This document shows positions 47,901-50,518 of a stretch of DNA of 50,518 nucleotides, in pieces. Position numbers and translations under genes: made by a program. This DNA is from a virus: positions 1 through 50,518 of the IMG/VR virus record IMGVR_UViG_3300044675_002404; one strand, written 5' to 3'. The notes under the pieces are model-generated. The model ran no database searches. It was given only the letters and a program-made list of their open reading frames with translations, and was not told the origin of the DNA. Each line of letters opens with the position of its first letter. The stretch's first letter is position 1.

Positions 47901-50518
47901 GTATGGGTCATAGTAAATCTCATCAATGGATCTAGATAACCTGTATCTGTCGTTCTGCTGGTCTCCGGTTGTCCATGAAACCCTGTCTATGCCTTTTGAC
48001 TGTGCATATGCGATGGCTCTTTTCATCAAAAGAGATACCCAAGACTTAGTTTCTCCGACAAATGGAGCGACCGGAACATCATCCAAATTAAAAGCAGACT
48101 CTGGTAGTCTAGCCCGTAAGAAAAACTGATATTTTTGTATGGCCTCACTTTCTGACACACCTTCAGATTCAGGCTGAGTGTTAAACCACTTTAGAAACTT
48201 CTTTCTTCCCTCTGTCTTAACCTCGCCAGACCGAATTGCATCCCGCCAACGACCATACAAAGTCCTTTTAACTTCTATCTTTTCAACAAAGCCACGCTCT
48301 CTACCCTCTTGCGCCCTTTGGCTTTGTATCTCTTCAAGAAATAAAACGCTGTTTCCGTCTTTATCTTTTCTTATGTTTCCACGAATCCAGCCAATCTGCT
48401 TGCCGTCAGACAAGTCGCCAAAGTGAATGTCATCATCTGACTTATATGGGTCAATAGATGGCTCGGTCAAAATAAGCTCAAAGTAATCCTTGCCATTGGG
48501 AAGAGTGAGTTTTTTATGCTGCGGGCCTGATGCCTGCATATCAGCTGGGTATCCAAGCTCGGCCAGCAATTCTTGCCTGCTTAAATTTACATCCTCAATA
48601 AACTCATCACTAGCTGCGACATACGCATCTCGAAGATCATCATCGGATATATACCTCCCAGATCCGGTAAGGATGATATCGTTAAGCTGAACCTTATTCC
48701 CTGCAATCCAGTTAAGAACGGTCTGCTTATCGACCTTGCCTTCTTGTAGATCAAACCACTCATTGATACCAGTCCACTCGATCTCAGCATTCTTGATACC
48801 AAGCTGTGCCTTGTTTGAGTTGAGCCATGACTTCCACTGCTGGGCTGGCATAGATGTTTGTTTGACAGATTCAAAGCCACGCTCCATTGCAGAGTAGAAG
48901 GTCTCGCCTTCTGGCTTGCGACTGAACATAGTTGGCGCAGCCTCTTCCGCTGGCTTGCCGTACTTATCTTTCACGTACTCAACAGCAAGCTTGTAGTCGC
49001 CTTCAAGATTATCAAATTCCCCAGCCAAGGCTTTTTGCAGAACGTCTTGATTGTCCGCATCTTCAAGATACCGAACTCTTCTGTGCCAAGGATAGTGAGC
49101 AGCAATGATTTGATTTGGCTGTACGTCCTGAAGAACAAACGGAGCATCCCACTGATCTTTGGGAACAACAAACTCTAGCGTTGGCCTTGTCTCTACTGGG
49201 CCATAGAAAGGTGTCTCACCAGCGTAGATTGCTCTCGGCCCTTCAATACCCTTAGCGTACTTAATTGATAAGCCTTCCTTGGCGATCTTATCCAAGGACT
49301 CCGTATCTGTCTGATGGTATAGGCGAACATACCCATCTGGTATTGGTTGAGTGCCGAATTCCGCAGGAAGATCCATCCTCTTCTGAGAGAAGGATGGCAA
49401 ACCTGTCGGCTTTGCTGGAGCTGTTGGCTGCTTCTGTTCAAAGTCTGCCAGAACGCTGACGATTGCCTGGCGTGCGGCGGCGACATCTGTCAACAGATTC
49501 TTGGAGTCCAGAGTCTGCTTGCTGCGGATCTTGCTCATTACCGAATCAAGGAAGTCCACAACAATTCTTGCAAGCTGCGTGAACATGCTTGGATTCTCAT
49601 CAGCCATCATCTGCCAGAAGGAGGACTCACCGAATCTGTCTCCAACGATGTCGCCAATAGCTTCCTCCAGAATCAATGCTGGATCTTTCATGCCCTCTTT
49701 GTTGAGCTGCGCTCGATAGGCATTCATGCCACCCTGATCCAGATAAGGCGACAGATGTTTCGTCAGTGCTGTATAAATTTCTTTATTACTGAAGCGCAAA
49801 GCATGAACCATCTCGTGGCCCAAGACCCGAATGTGTGGTCGGGTGCTGTTTACATTGATGAAGATTGTGTCTGATCCGCTGAGGACAGCGCCATCTATGA
49901 AGTCAACACTTCCCTTCTCCACTGCAAAATATACGAGCTTCTTTCCGAACAGATCGGCAATGCGTTGCATGGAAGGGAGGCCGGGAATCTTTCCAGCAAG
50001 ATTGCCGATAGGTACTCTCGCTGCGGTAAAGCTGTCTGTGCTTCCTTGTGCTGCAAGGTATCCTCTGACATTTTTGTTGAGGTCGTCAACGGTTTTGAGT
50101 TTGCCATATGCAAAGTCCCTTCCTGTTGTGGTTGGCTGTGGTGCTCTGCTTAGGCTGTACTTCGCGCCAGCGCCAGCACCAAGATTGCTTTCAACAATCT
50201 TCTTCATGCTGTTGATTGCGCCCATAAGGTCGCCGTCATCAACCATCTTGTTCAGCTTAACAACGTCTTCAAAGTCGAGTCCGCCGTCTTCGTCTGCTCT
50301 GTTAATGCGATCCTTAACACGAGCCTGCATTACAGGGTCAACTGCTGGCTTTGCTGGCTCTACTGGCTTTGCCTGCTTTGCCTTGTACTCTTTAACTAGG
50401 CGGTCGAACTCACGATCAGCATATACGATGGAGCCTTTTTTCCCTTGCTCGCTAAGAGTGTCTGATGTGTTTTGACGATAGGCATCGAATGCCGCATCAA
50501 TATCGCCTCCGTATGCAG
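44940..50518 (-). CDS. Giant polyvalent/ejection protein, C-terminal part (runs off right edge)
   Basis: Open from the right edge to TGA at 44940, about 1,858 residues. A zinc metallopeptidase motif H-E-M-V-H-A-L-R lies at 49803-49817 with a downstream Glu-rich E-E-A-I-G-D. An ADP-ribosyltransferase-like domain follows (R-L-Y-H-Q-T, near 49330-49050). Then an E-W-T-G-I-N-E-W-F-D domain (near 48850-48600), seen in phage polyvalent proteins. The C-terminal third is helical with a hydrophobic stretch near 45890-45945, like LPD38-type ends. Linkers carry F-S-R-K/F-S-Q-K motifs (48915-48929, 47529-47543, about 49380) and Y-S-L-S-R (about 50140). The frame joins the left-edge gene with a 4-base overlap. 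Confidence 0.75.
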   Translation of the reverse strand, partial: AYGGDIDAAFDAYRQNTSDTLSEQGKKGSIVYADREFDRLVKEYKAKQAKPVEPAKPAVDPVMQARVKDRINRADEDGGLDFEDVVKLNKMVDDGDLMGAINSMKKIVESNLGAGAGAKYSLSRAPQPTTTGRDFAYGKLKTVDDLNKNVRGYLAAQGSTDSFTAARVPIGNLAGKIPGLPSMQRIADLFGKKLVYFAVEKGSVDFIDGAVLSGSDTIFINVNSTRPHIRVLGHEMVHALRFSNKEIYTALTKHLSPYLDQGGMNAYRAQLNKEGMKDPALILEEAIGDIVGDRFGESSFWQMMADENPSMFTQLARIVVDFLDSVMSKIRSKQTLDSKNLLTDVAAARQAIVSVLADFEQKQPTAPAKPTGLPSFSQKRMDLPAEFGTQPIPDGYVRLYHQTDTESLDKIAKEGLSIKYAKGIEGPRAIYAGETPFYGPVETRPTLEFVVPKDQWDAPFVLQDVQPNQIIAAHYPWHRRVRYLEDADNQDVLQKALAGEFDNLEGDYKLAVEYVKDKYGKPAEEAAPTMFSRKPEGETFYSAMERGFESVKQTSMPAQQWKSWLNSNKAQLGIKNAEIEWTGINEWFDLQEGKVDKQTVLNWIAGNKVQLNDIILTGSGRYISDDDLRDAYVAASDEFIEDVNLSRQELLAELGYPADMQASGPQHKKLTLPNGKDYFELILTEPSIDPYKSDDDIHFGDLSDGKQIGWIRGNIRKDKDGNSVLFLEEIQSQRAQEGRERGFVEKIEVKRTLYGRWRDAIRSGEVKTEGRKKFLKWFNTQPESEGVSESEAIQKYQFFLRARLPESAFNLDDVPVAPFVGETKSWVSLLMKRAIAYAQSKGIDRVSWTTGDQQNDRYRLSRSIDEIYYDPYEDGKTFEVTALKDGNEVGQGSGQMGLESIRRTYGKDIAKMMVDGVGEQVDDTVKAIRGENLDAGGAGMREFYNTIVPSVAKSIVGKDSVTVMELEDTGQQLGFVIPEKLQEQVANDGFPMFSRKRYEDQFSDVSPDTRERALNKGFYSPPTIKERLDRLRPNFAMRIVQGTFDKFRSVRDISQKAYLMLRMSSGSQDGAVSALLHYGQVFNDDGALNVKKGTQGLLEVLDPVGGEVDRFLLWIAANRAAALSKDERERFFSPEDIKSLRGLNMGTMKNGKSRLAIYAETLKNMNELNRSVLDVARDTGLIDAEGYKRFSADIWYIPFYRQMEDDGSLSAAQTSSGAVGQYLSKKLKGSERPLNDLMENVLMNWTHILSASMKNQAAVEALTSATQMGDIVTKLERQEKGAVKVMEKGKETFYRIDDEFLLTSLSAVAQMPSYGWGMDIMRGFKTTLTRFISLSPTFKINNLIRDSIQSIGLSELSGNPMGNVMQGWRAYKTERAEALAGGGLFAMGNAFDGDQSASVKRLLKTGVNKADILDTPEKVASFFGKMQDKYDEVSDASENANRLALYQQLRAKGASHLEASYAARDLQDFSLQGSWSAIRYAAQVLPYFNARLQGLYKLGRDGLDPTMQVLTGKASDTERQKAAKFATVTGAVVTAAMILYLSQKDDEDWKKREDWDRDAFFWFKIPGTQTAVRIPKPFEMGAIATLVERMTEQMIDSQVEGKVFGKRLLAVLHDTFAINPIPQAIRPLYDIARNKDGFTDRPIESMGMERISVQNRVSPGTSGAAVALGTVNSLFAEFASKATGGAIGTQSTQLSPIQYDYLLKGYLGWVGTVIQTASNVAATPFKDGASSRYERIDDFLVVGNYVKTVPQSQSRYVTSFYENAKDIATATSDVSHFLNSGQLEKAKEAFVEKSDKIALAKLYTKGTNMMSTIGKQVRIVEDDPKMSGAEKRLEIERLQQLRIQIAKDVEDIRIAAKK

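Noticed and set aside
1-50518. Lysogeny genes, CRISPR arrays, insertion sequences, tRNAs
   Set aside because: No integrase, transposase, CI-like repressor, spaced direct-repeat array or tRNA fold was found; the excisionase-like HTH proteins alone are not enough.

Overview
The window looks like one nearly complete genome of a tailed phage (Caudoviricetes) that infects a Gram-negative bacterium. It carries a terminase pair, portal, scaffold, HK97/P22-type coat protein, short-tail adaptor and nozzle proteins, internal ejection-type proteins and tail fibres. The lysis cassette is holin, M15 endolysin, Rz and a nested Rz1, and spanins imply an outer membrane. I see no tape-measure protein, no integrase or repressor, no RNA or DNA polymerase and no tRNA. 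That fits a podovirus-like, probably lytic phage that uses the host RNA polymerase and replisome but brings its own helicase, initiator-like protein, SSB and recombination genes.

Layout. (1) Late leftward block, 26.7 kb down to base 1: TerS, TerL, portal, three low-complexity proteins, scaffold, coat, a glycosyltransferase, head-tail adaptors, a fibre/adhesin group, a tandem 2OG-Fe(II) oxygenase, lysis genes, nozzle, internal virion proteins and the start of a giant protein. A giant leftward reading frame also enters at the right edge and ends at 44940, followed by a methyltransferase and a small protein. Trimming the 4 bases shared by the two ends (GCAG) joins the two halves in frame as one protein of about 2,800 residues, so the molecule is probably circular or circularly permuted and the late block is one unit of about 33 kb. 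(2) Control region, 26.65-27.98 kb: a good sigma70-like promoter facing left, 12-bp palindromic repeats, micro-ORFs and many hairpins. (3) Early rightward block, 27.5-36.27 kb: a CobS-like AAA+ ATPase and a vWA partner, then about 23 small, mostly overlapping genes, several of them zinc-finger or HTH proteins. (4) Leftward replication block, 41.17-36.27 kb: DUF1376-type initiator, DnaB-like helicase, DUF968/HNH-like protein, AT-hook/zinc protein, RusA, HTH protein. (5) Rightward recombination block, 41.45-43.97 kb: annealing protein, YqaJ-type exonuclease, SSB, excisionase-like HTH, behind a promoter whose -35 lies inside a perfect operator palindrome.

The most unusual signals are at nucleotide level. 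First, about 2.4 kb (27.6-30.03 kb) covering the early leader, the ATPase gene and the vWA gene is packed with perfect short inverted repeats, each with different arms, far beyond chance and inside coding sequence. Second, the 7-mer RACAGAT/ATCTGTY is about five-fold over-represented across the whole window. Third, the same tandem 12-bp repeat and flanking G/T-rich words occur both in the control region and inside the initiator-like gene, as expected of an origin or operator pair. At protein level the notable items are a glycosyltransferase carrying a duplicated copy of the small neighbouring protein, a tandem double 2OG oxygenase, a likely ATT-started gene, repeated A(D/N)GG tags in several structural-block proteins, and a giant polyvalent protein with metallopeptidase and ADP-ribosyltransferase-like parts.
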